Assembly (NCBI RefSeq): GCF_018398395.1
Contig: NZ_JAHCBF010000005.1
Span: 248,001 to 312,000 of the forward strand
DNA length: 64,000 bases
Source of the DNA: Croceicoccus gelatinilyticus
GTDB lineage: Bacteria > Pseudomonadota > Alphaproteobacteria > Sphingomonadales > Sphingomonadaceae
Reading direction: 5' to 3'
Under the pieces are notes generated by a model that had not been told where the DNA came from, did no database searches, and saw nothing but the letters and a program-made list of their open reading frames with translations. This document shows, piece after piece, positions 1-7,943 of the stretch; positions within the stretch are counted from its first letter, which is position 1; each line of letters begins with the position of its first letter. Position numbers and translations under genes: made by a program.

Positions 1-334
1 TCAGCTTGTCGTGGATACGTTCTTCGGTGTCGGTATTGGGGTTGGTGTTCGGCATCTCGAAAACGGCGGTAATGCCGCCCAGAACCGCCGCGCGGCTGCC
101 GCTTTCAAGGTCTTCCTTTTGCTCCAGCCCCGGTTCTCGGAAGTGGACCTGGCTGTCGATGACGCCGGGAAGAATGTCTAGGCCGGTACAATCGACCTTG
201 CGAACGCCGGGATAATGCCCAACTCCAAAGATGCGGCCACCTGCAACGGCGACCTCGGCTTCGACCGGTCCGGACGGCGTGTGCACGGTGCCGCCGCTCA
301 GGACCCACTCGGGGGTTTGGTGCGTATCAGTCAT
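1..334 (-). CDS. pyrC: Dihydroorotase-like amidohydrolase, N-terminal part (truncated by window edge)
   Basis: The reverse strand reads [17 protein letters not shown] from an ATG at 334 and runs off the left edge after 111 codons. It shows the N-terminal beta-sandwich of cyclic amidohydrolases, then the metal-site motif SQVHFREPG, then [14 protein letters not shown]. These are typical of dihydroorotase, which closes carbamoyl-aspartate to dihydroorotate in pyrimidine synthesis. The first His of the usual HxH metal pair is Gln here, so an atypical or non-catalytic PyrC is possible. The catalytic residues further downstream lie outside the window. It is divergent from ygfZ, 46 bases away. Confidence 0.85.
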   Translation of the reverse strand, partial: MTDTHQTPEWVLSGGTVHTPSGPVEAEVAVAGGRIFGVGHYPGVRKVDCTGLDILPGVIDSQVHFREPGLEQKEDLESGSRAAVLGGITAVFEMPNTNPNTDTEERIHDKL

Positions 335-380
335 GGTCCTTCATCTAGGAGGGCGCAGGCCATTTGGCAAAGGGACTTGC

Positions 381-1148
381 ATGAGCGACGGCTTCACCTC
401 GACACGACTGTGCGACAGGGCGATCATCCGGCTGACCGGAGAGGAAGGCGCAGGCGGCAACGACGTTGCGGAATTCCTGCAAGGCCTCGTCACCAATGAT
501 GTGAAAGGCGCGCTGCCGGTCTGGGCCGCATTGCTGAGCGCGCAGGGCAAGGCGCTGTTCGATTTCTTCGTCTGGCCTGCGAAAGACGCACTGCTGATCG
601 ATTGCGAGGCTGCCCATGCCGAGGAACTGGCCAAGCGCCTCACACTATATCGCCTGCGCCGCAAGATCGACATCGCGATCGACCCCAAGGTCGCCGTCCA
701 CTGGACCGCGCATCGCGGCGACGGCGGCGGCGACGATCCGCGCATGGCGGCGCTGGGCCAGCGCTGGCTGGAACCGGTTGAGGACGACCCCACCGACTGC
801 GCGGATGAGGCCTATCGCAAGCACCGCCTGTCGCTGGGCGTTGTCGAGGGGCGCGAGGAACTCGGCCATGACCAGACGCTCTGGCTCGAATGCAACGCGG
901 TTGAACTGCACGGGGTCAGCTTTTCCAAGGGCTGCTACATCGGGCAGGAAAACACCGCCCGCATGAACTGGCGGCAGAAAGTGAACCGCCGCCTTGTCGT
1001 CGTGCCGCTTGAAAAATCGGACGAAAAACGCCGCCGCGTCGCCTATGACGCACACGGTCTTGCCATCGATCACTTGCGCGTGGCCGATGCCGATCCTTCG
1101 CTATTCCCGAAATGGCTGCAAGGCGCGCTGACCAGCGCCGAGGACTAG
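381..1148 (+). CDS. ygfZ: Folate-binding YgfZ/GcvT-family iron-sulfur cluster protein
   Basis: This 255-residue protein belongs to the tetrahydrofolate-binding family related to the glycine cleavage T protein. YgfZ proteins support assembly or repair of certain Fe-S enzymes. The family signature KGCYIGQE is at about residues 183-190, including the conserved Cys. The ATG at 381 (MSDGFTSTRL) is chosen because the open frame further upstream overlaps the pyrC promoter and looks unlike the family. Its TAG stop shares the tetranucleotide CTAG with the stop of the convergent TetR gene. Confidence 0.9.
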   Translation: MSDGFTSTRLCDRAIIRLTGEEGAGGNDVAEFLQGLVTNDVKGALPVWAALLSAQGKALFDFFVWPAKDALLIDCEAAHAEELAKRLTLYRLRRKIDIAIDPKVAVHWTAHRGDGGGDDPRMAALGQRWLEPVEDDPTDCADEAYRKHRLSLGVVEGREELGHDQTLWLECNAVELHGVSFSKGCYIGQENTARMNWRQKVNRRLVVVPLEKSDEKRRRVAYDAHGLAIDHLRVADADPSLFPKWLQGALTSAED

Positions 1149-1765
1149 TCCGCCAGCGCCTCTTCCTCGCCGCCGGTCCCTTCGCCGCGCGGCAGGATGG
1201 CGACCAGTTGGCGCGTTGCCAGATCGCGAGCATGGCCGTGCGGCAAGTCCAGCGAATCCGCGAGCGTATTACCGATCATCGCCTCGCCCAGCGCTTGAAG
1301 GACGAGCGTCATCGTCGCCTCGCGCACTTTCTGCCAGTCCTCTCCCGCCGGACCGATCTGGTCGAGCAGCCCGTGGATCGCGTCAAAAATCGGGTCCAGC
1401 GCGTCGCGGTTGCCTGTCACCGCCATCCAGTTCGCAAGCGCGCCTGCGCCCTGAACGCCGAACGCGTCGAAGACCAGGTCCACGATTTCGCGCGCGGTAC
1501 CCTGCCCCGCGCGGCGAGCCTGCACGGCCTTGCCGATGGTTTCGCACACCGCACCAGCTAGGTGGCCGGCCAAAGCTTTCTGCAATCCGTCCGCGCTGCC
1601 GAAATGGTGGAGGAGGTTCGAATGGGTGCGACCGACCTTACCCGCCACGGCCTTGAGCGTGACAGCCTGCGGCCCGTGTTCGATCAAGATTTCAAGCGCC
1701 GCATCGAGCGCCATGCGGCGACTGTCAGCCGGGCTGAGACGTTTTCGTATCGTCGTCAAACTCAA
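1145..1765 (-). CDS. TetR-family transcriptional regulator
   Basis: A 206-residue protein with an N-terminal TetR helix-turn-helix at about residues 25-58 (key stretch TLKAVAGKVGRTHSNLLHHF) and a long helical C-terminal ligand/dimer domain that I cannot assign to a subgroup. It converges on ygfZ with a 4-base overlap, so the two are not co-transcribed. Its own upstream region holds a perfect 8-base inverted repeat (1778-1785 and 1825-1832) that could be a structure or operator. The target genes cannot be told from the sequence. Confidence 0.85.
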   Translation of the reverse strand: MSLTTIRKRLSPADSRRMALDAALEILIEHGPQAVTLKAVAGKVGRTHSNLLHHFGSADGLQKALAGHLAGAVCETIGKAVQARRAGQGTAREIVDLVFDAFGVQGAGALANWMAVTGNRDALDPIFDAIHGLLDQIGPAGEDWQKVREATMTLVLQALGEAMIGNTLADSLDLPHGHARDLATRQLVAILPRGEGTGGEEEALAD

Positions 1766-1887
1766 GTTACCCCGTACCCCTATGCGCCATGCCTAGCACA
1801 TCAGCGGCCCAGCGACGAATCGAAGCATAGGGTTGAAGAAGCGCAGCCCATGAGGCCACGCTCCTTCAGACAATTCTCACGAGCCGG

Positions 1888-2250
1888 TCAGGCGGCGATA
1901 GCTGCCATTTCCTCGATCCCGCCGTCCGGGTGCGGCGGGGGAAGCTGTTCGGCAAGCCGGGCCAGCGACTCTTCCGCTTCATCGAACAGGCCCACATGGC
2001 GCCACGCAGGCGCGAGCCATAGAACCGGCTCCCACTTGCGGCGGATGACACGGAAACCGGCCGTGCCGATCAGGCGCGCACCGGCAAGGTCCTGCCCCTC
2101 GGGCCCCTGGCCGCCGGGGAAGGTGACGACCAACCCCTCACCTTCGGTCTTCAAGGGATCGTGGCGCGCAGGAACGTCGAGCCCGGACAGCCGGACGCGG
2201 TCTTCGGGCCAGGCCGGGCGGACGAACAGGTTTTCACTGCGAATGAACAT
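1888..2250 (-). CDS. GNAT-like N-acetyltransferase family protein (short)
   Basis: This 120-residue protein opens with MFIRSENLFVRPAWPEDRV, the usual first strand and helix of GNAT acetyltransferases, and contains ARLIGTAGFRV followed by WLAPAWRHVGLFDEAEE. That last stretch resembles the acetyl-CoA-binding strand-helix of RimJ/RimL-type enzymes, but the pyrophosphate loop is degenerate and the protein is shorter than the usual 150-180 residues. A GNAT gene downstream of rpmA is a common arrangement in sphingomonads. Activity and substrate are unknown. Confidence 0.65.
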   Translation of the reverse strand: MFIRSENLFVRPAWPEDRVRLSGLDVPARHDPLKTEGEGLVVTFPGGQGPEGQDLAGARLIGTAGFRVIRRKWEPVLWLAPAWRHVGLFDEAEESLARLAEQLPPPHPDGGIEEMAAIAA

Positions 2251-2360
2251 CGCAAAATCACTCCCTGGGAACGCAAGGCGCCGATAGCAGCGATGCGTTG
2301 CAATATGGTGGCAACCGGCCCCCGCATGGGACCGAATGCGCGTTCAGGGAGAGCAGAACG

Positions 2361-2393
2361 AAAAAAGGGAGCGGGGTGACCCCTCTCCCTTTT
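2361..2393 (-). terminator. Rho-independent terminator of rplU-rpmA
   Basis: Read on the minus strand this is a GC-rich stem (GGGAG...CTCCC with an inner GGGG/CCCC) followed by six T residues, about 65 bases after the rpmA stop. A second perfect 8-bp hairpin (GGCCATCC/GGATGGCC, 2418-2439) lies between it and rpmA and has no T run. Confidence 0.75.
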
Positions 2394-2456
2394 CAGGCCG
2401 ACATCAGGTGTCGGCGAGGCCATCCCGCGAAGGATGGCCCTTTATCGACCATCCGA

Positions 2457-2726
2457 TTACTCGGCGGCTTCCGCCAGAGCGTCGACCGACACGAACTTGC
2501 GGCCGAGCTTGCCTTCATGGAAGCGTACCTGACCTTCGGTCAGCGCGAACAGCGTGTGATCGCGACCGATGCCGACGTTGTCGCCGGGGTAGAACTTCGT
2601 ACCGCGCTGACGCACGATGATGTTGCCACCGACGACGGCTTCGCCACCGAACTTCTTCACGCCAAGGCGGCGGCCGACCGAATCGCGACCGTTACGCGAC
2701 GAACCGCCTGCTTTTTTATGTGCCAT
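2457..2726 (-). CDS. rpmA: 50S ribosomal protein L27
   Basis: An 89-residue protein starting [20 protein letters not shown], the invariant N-terminus of bacterial L27, followed by the [20 protein letters not shown] core. It sits at the peptidyl-transferase centre of the large subunit. It lies 29 bases downstream of rplU in the usual rplU-rpmA operon. There is no N-terminal extension needing cleavage. Confidence 0.98.
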   Translation of the reverse strand: MAHKKAGGSSRNGRDSVGRRLGVKKFGGEAVVGGNIIVRQRGTKFYPGDNVGIGRDHTLFALTEGQVRFHEGKLGRKFVSVDALAEAAE

Positions 2727-2755
2727 GGTTTAGTGCTCCGAATTCGTTGGGCGGC

Positions 2756-3103
2756 TTAGGCCGCGTCTTCCTGCTTTTCGGTCTTCTTCGCGGGTGCCTT
2801 CTTGGCAGCGCCGACCGAAGTGATGCGCAGCAGGGTCATCTGCTGGCGGTGACCGTTCTTGCGACGGTAGTTGTGACGGCGACGCTTCTTGAAGACGATC
2901 ACCTTCTCCGACTTTGCCTGAGCGATGATTTCGGCCGAGACCGTAACCTTCGAGGCGTCTTCGAGCTTGTCACCTTCGCCTGCGAGAAGCACGTCACCCA
3001 GAGTGATCGTGTCGCCGGCTTCGCCTGCCAGCTTCTCGACTGCGATCTTGTCACCTTCGGCAACGCGATACTGCTTGCCGCCTGTACGCACGATTGCGAA
3101 CAT
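2756..3103 (-). CDS. rplU: 50S ribosomal protein L21
   Basis: A 115-residue L21, an early-binding 23S rRNA protein. It begins [14 protein letters not shown] and carries the family's [16 protein letters not shown] stretch, which places it firmly. The C-terminus has a short Lys/Ala-rich tail ([11 protein letters not shown]) common in alphaproteobacteria. It is the first gene of the rplU-rpmA pair and is read from a likely promoter about 130 bases upstream. Confidence 0.98.
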   Translation of the reverse strand: MFAIVRTGGKQYRVAEGDKIAVEKLAGEAGDTITLGDVLLAGEGDKLEDASKVTVSAEIIAQAKSEKVIVFKKRRRHNYRRKNGHRQQMTLLRITSVGAAKKAPAKKTEKQEDAA

Positions 3104-3233
3104 TGTTCACCTGTCTGTTCTGCCGCGAAGCCACGACCCGACGTCAATGCGCCGATGTTGTATCCGTGCCGATCTGCGGGCGTTTATTTCCGGCAAGGCG
3201 AAAAAACGAAGCCAGTGCCGGATTGAGCGGTGC

Positions 3234-3262
3234 CCGTTACTGGAGAAGCCGCCCGCTGTCAA
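3234..3262 (-). promoter_or_regulatory. rplU: Predicted sigma-70-type promoter of rplU-rpmA
   Basis: The minus strand has a perfect TTGACA at 3262-3257, a 17-base spacer, and TAACGG at 3239-3234. Transcription would start near 3227 and leave a leader of about 120 bases before rplU. Prediction from sequence only. Confidence 0.5.
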
Positions 3263-3361
3263 CGCGCGATTGGCGGTTTCCGGCCATCCGGGGCCACCTT
3301 TGTCCGGTGCCATGCAAGGTGGTGGCTGGCACCGCGAAATCAAGCTGCTATGGGAGAGGCG

Positions 3362-3901
3362 ATGTCGCATCTTCGCAACCACGCCGCCCGCCTGCTCGTC
3401 CTCGCCTGCGCAAGTGCCGCGCTCTCGGCCTGTGCCAGCACTTCGTCGAAGTACCCCTCGCTCGCCGTGCGCGATGCAGAGCGGATGACCGGCAGCGCCG
3501 AGCCTGCAGAACCCGACGTGACCGCGCCGGTCACGCCCCCTGCCCCGCCCGCTGACCTTCCCGGCCGCCTCGCCGCGATCGAGAAGATGGCCTACGCCTC
3601 GCATGAGACGTTCCTTGCCCGCGAGGCGACCGCCCGTGCCAAGGCGCGCTCTGCCTCGGGTGCGGCTCCGGGCACGCTGGCATGGTCGGATGCGGAAGTC
3701 GCGCTCTCCAGCCTCGAATCCGCGCGCAGCGACACGATGTTCGCACTGGCCGATCTCGATTCGCTGCTGGCAGTGGGCGCGGTCGACGAAGCCGACAGCG
3801 GCAACCCTGCCGGCCTGCCGCAAATCGTCACCTTGCGCGAAAAGGTCGAAGGCCTGATCGCGGCAGAGGACGCGGTGCTGGAAAGCCTGCGCGGCCGCTG
3901 A
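3362..3901 (+). CDS. Putative outer-membrane/periplasmic lipoprotein, function unknown
   Basis: A 179-residue protein with a lipoprotein signal peptide: a basic N-terminus (MSHLRNHAARLL), a hydrophobic stretch, and lipobox LSAC with Cys24. The ATG at 3362 is preceded by GGGAGAGG. The mature part is Ala/Glu-rich and probably mostly helical, with an acidic proline-rich linker (about residues 45-65). No catalytic motif is visible and I do not recognise the family. It is convergent with the fol/thr/cta operon and abuts its last gene directly. Confidence 0.7.
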   Translation: MSHLRNHAARLLVLACASAALSACASTSSKYPSLAVRDAERMTGSAEPAEPDVTAPVTPPAPPADLPGRLAAIEKMAYASHETFLAREATARAKARSASGAAPGTLAWSDAEVALSSLESARSDTMFALADLDSLLAVGAVDEADSGNPAGLPQIVTLREKVEGLIAAEDAVLESLRGR

Positions 3902-4237
3902 TCAGCCCGCGATGACGAGCTGGCCGGTCACGCCCTCGTTACCCGACAGGAAATCGATCGCGGCCTGAAGCGCCGCATCATCCCCGCCAGCCAGACGCGA
4001 AACGCCGTTGACGCGCAGCGGCGCATATTTGCGGGCGAGCGCGGCAAGCGCCTCCTTGCGCCAGCGGTGCGGCTTTTCCTCGGCAGCACCGAATTGCAGG
4101 ATCACGCCCGAGCCACCGGCAAGGGCATCCTCGATCCCCGGCAGGTACTCGGCATGAAAGCGGGCGGCGGCGGCCAGCGGCTCTGCATCGCCCAGAGGCA
4201 CGGGGATCACACGCAGGGGGATCGCCCTTTCAGGCAT
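3902..4237 (-). CDS. Truncated SDR-like (FolM-like?) Rossmann protein
   Basis: A 111-residue protein whose C-terminal half (YAPLRVNGVSRL ... AAIDFLSGNEGVTGQLVIAG) matches the end of short-chain dehydrogenases, where VNAVSPG and VTGQxxxVDGG normally occur. The N-terminal glycine-rich NAD(P) motif and the Tyr-x-x-x-Lys pair are absent. Its ATG overlaps the folB stop in TGATG, so it is translationally coupled. Because an SDR (FolM, dihydromonapterin reductase) accompanies folB in other proteobacteria, I infer a shrunken FolM relative. Start taken at the overlap. Function unknown. Confidence 0.75.
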   Translation of the reverse strand: MPERAIPLRVIPVPLGDAEPLAAAARFHAEYLPGIEDALAGGSGVILQFGAAEEKPHRWRKEALAALARKYAPLRVNGVSRLAGGDDAALQAAIDFLSGNEGVTGQLVIAG

Positions 4238-4611
4238 CAACGCCGGTTCCGCACCAGCGTCATGCCGATCTTCTCGTCCGCCTCGGCAATGGCGAGCTTC
4301 ACGATCTTCACCTTCACCTGGTTCACGCGGTCGTCCTGCAGGAACAGCGTCTCGCAGATATGCTCGGCCACGGCCTCGATCAGCTTGAAGTGGACGCCTT
4401 CGGGCAAGGCACCGCTCGCCGCGAATTTGAGGTCCATGTAGTTCTTGCTGGCCGACAGCGGGGTATCGGGGTCGAACCGTTCGGGCATGGTCAGATCGAC
4501 CGCGATCGAGATGCGCAGCGGCTGCGGCTTGCCGGTTTCTTCCGAGTAGATCCCGGTCAGGACGTCGACGACGAAATCCTCGACTTCGAGTGTCAGGCTG
4601 TCGCTCATCAT
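4237..4611 (-). CDS. folB: Dihydroneopterin aldolase
   Basis: A 124-residue FolB, which makes 6-hydroxymethyl-dihydropterin for folate synthesis. It shows the tunnelling fold's landmarks: an N-terminal strand leading into DVLTGIYSEETGKPQPLRIS, then NYMDL, then FKLIEAVAEHICETLF with the catalytic-region Glu, and a C-terminal VKIVKLAI strand. Two adjacent ATGs are possible (4611 and 4608). The first overlaps the stop of the upstream methyltransferase gene by one base. It sits near the end of the cytochrome oxidase/thrC chain. Confidence 0.92.
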   Translation of the reverse strand: MMSDSLTLEVEDFVVDVLTGIYSEETGKPQPLRISIAVDLTMPERFDPDTPLSASKNYMDLKFAASGALPEGVHFKLIEAVAEHICETLFLQDDRVNQVKVKIVKLAIAEADEKIGMTLVRNRR

Positions 4612-5504
4612 CAGTTCCCGTCGTTGACCCAGCGCGCAAAGATCGCGGTCGGCAGGATGCGCCCGCCCTCACCCACTTCGCGCACGGCAAGCTCACCATG
4701 TTCGATCCGGCCCGGCAGCCCTGCGAATTTCTCGGCCAGCAGGCCCGCCAGCGCAAGCGAACTCATCCGCACGGCATAGGCGGTGAGGAAGAGGAAACGC
4801 GAATCGGCGTCGAGCAGGCTGCGGCAGTCGGTGACGAGGCCGGGCAAGCCGTCCTCAATGCGCCAGACCTCGCCGCCCGGGCCGCGACCGAACTTCGGCG
4901 GATCGAGGATGATGCCGTCATAGCGGCGTTCGCGGCGCACCTCGCGCGCGGCGAATTTCGCGGCATCGTCGACAAGCCAGCGGATCGGCGCATCGTCCAT
5001 GCCCGACGCGGCGGCATTGTCGCGCGCTTGGGCCACCGATTTCTTGCTGGCATCGACGTGCGCAACCCGGCCACGGCGGGCAAGGCTCAGCGATCCGACG
5101 CCGGTATAGCCGAACAGGTTGAGCGCGTGCGGATCGACCAGCCCTTCAAGCTGAGCGTCCATCCAGTCCCACACCGGCGCCATGTCGGGGAAGAAGCCGA
5201 GGTGGCGGAAAGGCGTGCACTGCGCGGTGAAGCTCACCTCGCGCCACGACAGCGGCCAGCCATCACGCGGCACTTTCGTGTTGAAGTGCCAGCGCCCGCC
5301 GCCATCTTCGTCACTGGCGGGGATGAACTCGCCGTCGGCCTGCCAATCCTTCGTTCGCGGCGTCCACATCGCCTGCGGTTCGGGGCGGATGAAGCGGAAC
5401 GGGCCGTAGCTTTCCAGCTTGCGACCGTTCCCGCTGTCGAGCAGGCGGTAACCGTCCCAGCCCTCGCCTGCGAGCAGGATCGGGTTTTCGACCAGTTCCG
5501 CCAT
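4611..5504 (-). CDS. Class I SAM-dependent rRNA-type methyltransferase (RlmI/RlmK-like)
   Basis: A 297-residue methyltransferase. Motif I is LNLFGYTGVGSLSLA, the acidic motif II residue follows in AHVDASKKS, and the catalytic-loop region is DGIILDPPKFGRG, the DPPxFG form typical of 23S rRNA cytosine-5 or guanine methyltransferases of the RlmI/YccW group. There is no N-terminal PUA domain, unlike full RlmI. The start ATG overlaps the thrC stop by one base (TAATG). The target base is not deducible. Confidence 0.82.
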   Translation of the reverse strand: MAELVENPILLAGEGWDGYRLLDSGNGRKLESYGPFRFIRPEPQAMWTPRTKDWQADGEFIPASDEDGGGRWHFNTKVPRDGWPLSWREVSFTAQCTPFRHLGFFPDMAPVWDWMDAQLEGLVDPHALNLFGYTGVGSLSLARRGRVAHVDASKKSVAQARDNAAASGMDDAPIRWLVDDAAKFAAREVRRERRYDGIILDPPKFGRGPGGEVWRIEDGLPGLVTDCRSLLDADSRFLFLTAYAVRMSSLALAGLLAEKFAGLPGRIEHGELAVREVGEGGRILPTAIFARWVNDGN

Positions 5505-6907
5505 TACAGCGGGCTCGGCGTGGCCCGTTCGGCGACGAATTCGGCAACGGCCTCGTAAGTGCCGGGAAGTTCGCTGAAGGCTTCCTCACGCTCGTAAAGG
5601 TCGCCCACGCGCGGGGGCAGGACGGGCTTTTCGCCGATCGCCTTTTCGACCGCGGGGCCGAACTTGGCCGGATGCGCGGTGGCCAGCGTCACCATCGGCA
5701 CGCCTGCGGGAAGCTTGGTCTCAAGCGCGGCGTGAAGCCCGATCGCGGTGTGCGGATCGATGACTTCGCCGCAATTGTCCCATGCCCAGCGCATGGCATC
5801 GGCGGTCTGCCCGGCATCGGCGCGCGCGCTGGTGAACAGGGCGGCGGCGCCGTCGCGCTGCGTATTGGTAAGCTGCATCGCCTTCGATGCCTCGAAGCCC
5901 TTCATCTGGTCCGCCATGGCCAGACCGTCGCGCCCGCCCGCATCGAAGAGCAGGCGTTCGAAGTTCGAGGAGACCTGGATGTCCATCGAGGGTGCATCGG
6001 TCGGCGTGACGCCGTGGGCCGAATAGTCGCCGGTGGAGATCGCGCGGTGCAGGATGTCGTTGACGTTGGTGGCAACGACGAGGCGTTCGATCGGCAGCCC
6101 CATCTTCGCCGCGACATAGCCTGCGAAGACGTCGCCGAAGTTGCCCGTCGGCACCGAGAACGCGACCTTGCGATACGGTGCGCCAAGCTGGACGCCGGCG
6201 GCGAAGTAATAGACGACCTGCGCCATCAGGCGCGCCCAGTTGATCGAGTTCACCGCGCTGATGCGGAAACGGTCGGTCATCGCGGTGTCCGCGAACATCC
6301 GCTTCACCATCGCCTGCGCATCGTCGAAGCTGCCTTCGATGGCGATGTTGTGGACGTTGGGCGCGATCACGCTCGTCATCTGGCGGCGCTGCACTTCGGA
6401 CACGCGGCCCTTGGGGTGCAGCATGAAGATGTCGATCTTGTCACGCCCCGCCACCGCGTCGATCGCGGCCGAACCCGTATCGCCGCTGGTCGCGCCGACG
6501 ATGGTCAGGTGTTGATCGCTGTTCTTGAGGAATTCCTCGAACAGGAGGCCGAGCAGCTGGAGCGCGACGTCCTTGAAGGCCAGCGTCGGGCCGTGGAAAA
6601 GCTCAAGCAGCCACTGGGTCTCGTCAAACTGCTTGAGCGGGGTGACCGCCTTGTGCGCGAAGCGGCCATAAGCCTGCGTCGTCAGTTCAAGCAGGCGATC
6701 GGGCGCAATGCATTCGCCGATGAAGGGCTGCATGACCCTGGCGGCCAGTTCGGCATAGGGCAGGCCGGCGAGCGCGGCGATCTCGTCTTTCGAAAAGCTA
6801 GGCCATGCGCGCGGCACATAGAGGCCACCGTCGCTGGCAAGCCCTGCCAGCGTGACCCCGCGGAAATCGAGCGCCGGTGCGCTGCCCCTCGTCGAAACGT
6901 ATTCCAT
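5504..6907 (-). CDS. thrC: Threonine synthase
   Basis: A 467-residue PLP enzyme converting O-phosphohomoserine to threonine. It starts MEYVSTRGSAPALDFRGV, the characteristic N-terminus of the long threonine synthase class, with Thr5-Ser6-Arg7 and the PLP lysine in LAFKDVALQ at about residue 112, and TSGDTGSAAIDAV for phosphate binding. The ATG at 6907 is preferred over an upstream frame lacking similarity. It lies 20 bases downstream of surf1, a conserved pairing in this order, so it is probably transcribed with the oxidase genes. Confidence 0.95.
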   Translation of the reverse strand: MEYVSTRGSAPALDFRGVTLAGLASDGGLYVPRAWPSFSKDEIAALAGLPYAELAARVMQPFIGECIAPDRLLELTTQAYGRFAHKAVTPLKQFDETQWLLELFHGPTLAFKDVALQLLGLLFEEFLKNSDQHLTIVGATSGDTGSAAIDAVAGRDKIDIFMLHPKGRVSEVQRRQMTSVIAPNVHNIAIEGSFDDAQAMVKRMFADTAMTDRFRISAVNSINWARLMAQVVYYFAAGVQLGAPYRKVAFSVPTGNFGDVFAGYVAAKMGLPIERLVVATNVNDILHRAISTGDYSAHGVTPTDAPSMDIQVSSNFERLLFDAGGRDGLAMADQMKGFEASKAMQLTNTQRDGAAALFTSARADAGQTADAMRWAWDNCGEVIDPHTAIGLHAALETKLPAGVPMVTLATAHPAKFGPAVEKAIGEKPVLPPRVGDLYEREEAFSELPGTYEAVAEFVAERATPSPL

Positions 6908-6927
6908 GGGGCGCGCGCCTAGCCCTG

Positions 6928-7506
6928 CTAGCCCTTGCGCGCAAGACGCCGTTTGAGCGCAAGCGCGTAGATCACGAGCGCGGTGGCTGCGAAAAAGAAC
7001 CACTGGATCGCATAGGCCCAGTGATTGTTCGGGATTTCCGACGGGTTGGGCTTTGCCAGCGGCTCAAGGCCAGCCTGCGGCTCATTCGCCACCAGGCGGA
7101 CGGTTTCGCCCAGCGGTGCGATGGTGCCGGTGACCGTTCCGCCGTTCCATTCGGGCGGCGTGGGATTACGGCTCCACCCGATCGCGATCTCCGCCTCGCC
7201 CCCGTCGACGGCGCACTGCGCGGCCATCGCCCATCCGGCCTCGCCCGAAGTATTGCGCCCACTCATCGCCCCTTGCGACAGCACTTCGCGGCATTCGAGC
7301 GTGGACTGGCGATAGAGCCAGCGCTGCGGATCGGCATCGGTCAGCGGGAAATTCACAGCAGCCGGGTTATCCAAGGCCCCGTCGTAATAGGCGAGAAGCG
7401 CCTCCTTCTCGGCCTTGCGGTCAAGCTGCCACAGGCCAAGCCCGATCATCGTCGCGACAGCAGCCAGAACGATGACCGTCGGGATCAGGGGAAATTTACG
7501 GCTCAC
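6928..7506 (-). CDS. surf1: SURF1-family cytochrome oxidase assembly protein
   Basis: A 192-residue inner-membrane protein with two transmembrane helices (about residues 8-27 and 165-184) flanking a periplasmic domain. This is the SURF1/Shy1 layout. The family landmarks LGLWQLDRKAEKEALL after the first helix and NNHWAYAIQWFFFA before the second are clear. SURF1 proteins help insert heme a into subunit I of aa3 oxidases. It overlaps the DUF983 gene by 4 bases. Confidence 0.92.
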   Translation of the reverse strand: MSRKFPLIPTVIVLAAVATMIGLGLWQLDRKAEKEALLAYYDGALDNPAAVNFPLTDADPQRWLYRQSTLECREVLSQGAMSGRNTSGEAGWAMAAQCAVDGGEAEIAIGWSRNPTPPEWNGGTVTGTIAPLGETVRLVANEPQAGLEPLAKPNPSEIPNNHWAYAIQWFFFAATALVIYALALKRRLARKG

Positions 7507-7943
7507 TGGTCCTCATCGTGCGGAGTGCGGGTGCCGTCGGTTTCCAGGCTGCCCGCCTCACGCGCGCTGCGCTGGTATTCGACGATCAGCAGCATGCCCT
7601 TTGCGATGCGCAGGCCATAGAGCACCATGCCGATCGTCAAAGGAACCCAGAGGATCACGTGGACCCAGAATGGCGGGTGGAACGACTGGTCGACCACGAT
7701 GGCAAGGATCGCCAGCACCGTGCCGATGGCCAGCGTCAGGAACGCGGCAGGGCCGTCTCCGACGTTGAAGCGGGAATAGTCGAGCCCGCACGACGAACAC
7801 CGGTCGGCAAAGCTCACGATGCTCTTGAACAAAGTACGAGAGCCGCAGCGCGGGCATTCGCCCATCGCCGCGGCTTTCATGAGATTGGCGGAAGCGGGAA
7901 GTTCGACCTTGCGATCCTCTCCGCCATCCGGGCCGTCAGTCAT
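7503..7943 (-). CDS. DUF983 zinc-ribbon membrane protein
   Basis: A 146-residue protein with two CxxC pairs near the N-terminus (ECPRCGSRTLF and DRCSSCGLDY, a likely zinc ribbon) followed by two hydrophobic helices (about residues 68-87 and 92-113). This is DUF983, a family regularly found between ctaE and surf1 in alphaproteobacteria and presumed to help oxidase assembly. The start ATG at 7943 overlaps the ctaE stop by one base. The C-terminus is polar and acidic. Confidence 0.88.
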   Translation of the reverse strand: MTDGPDGGEDRKVELPASANLMKAAAMGECPRCGSRTLFKSIVSFADRCSSCGLDYSRFNVGDGPAAFLTLAIGTVLAILAIVVDQSFHPPFWVHVILWVPLTIGMVLYGLRIAKGMLLIVEYQRSAREAGSLETDGTRTPHDEDQ

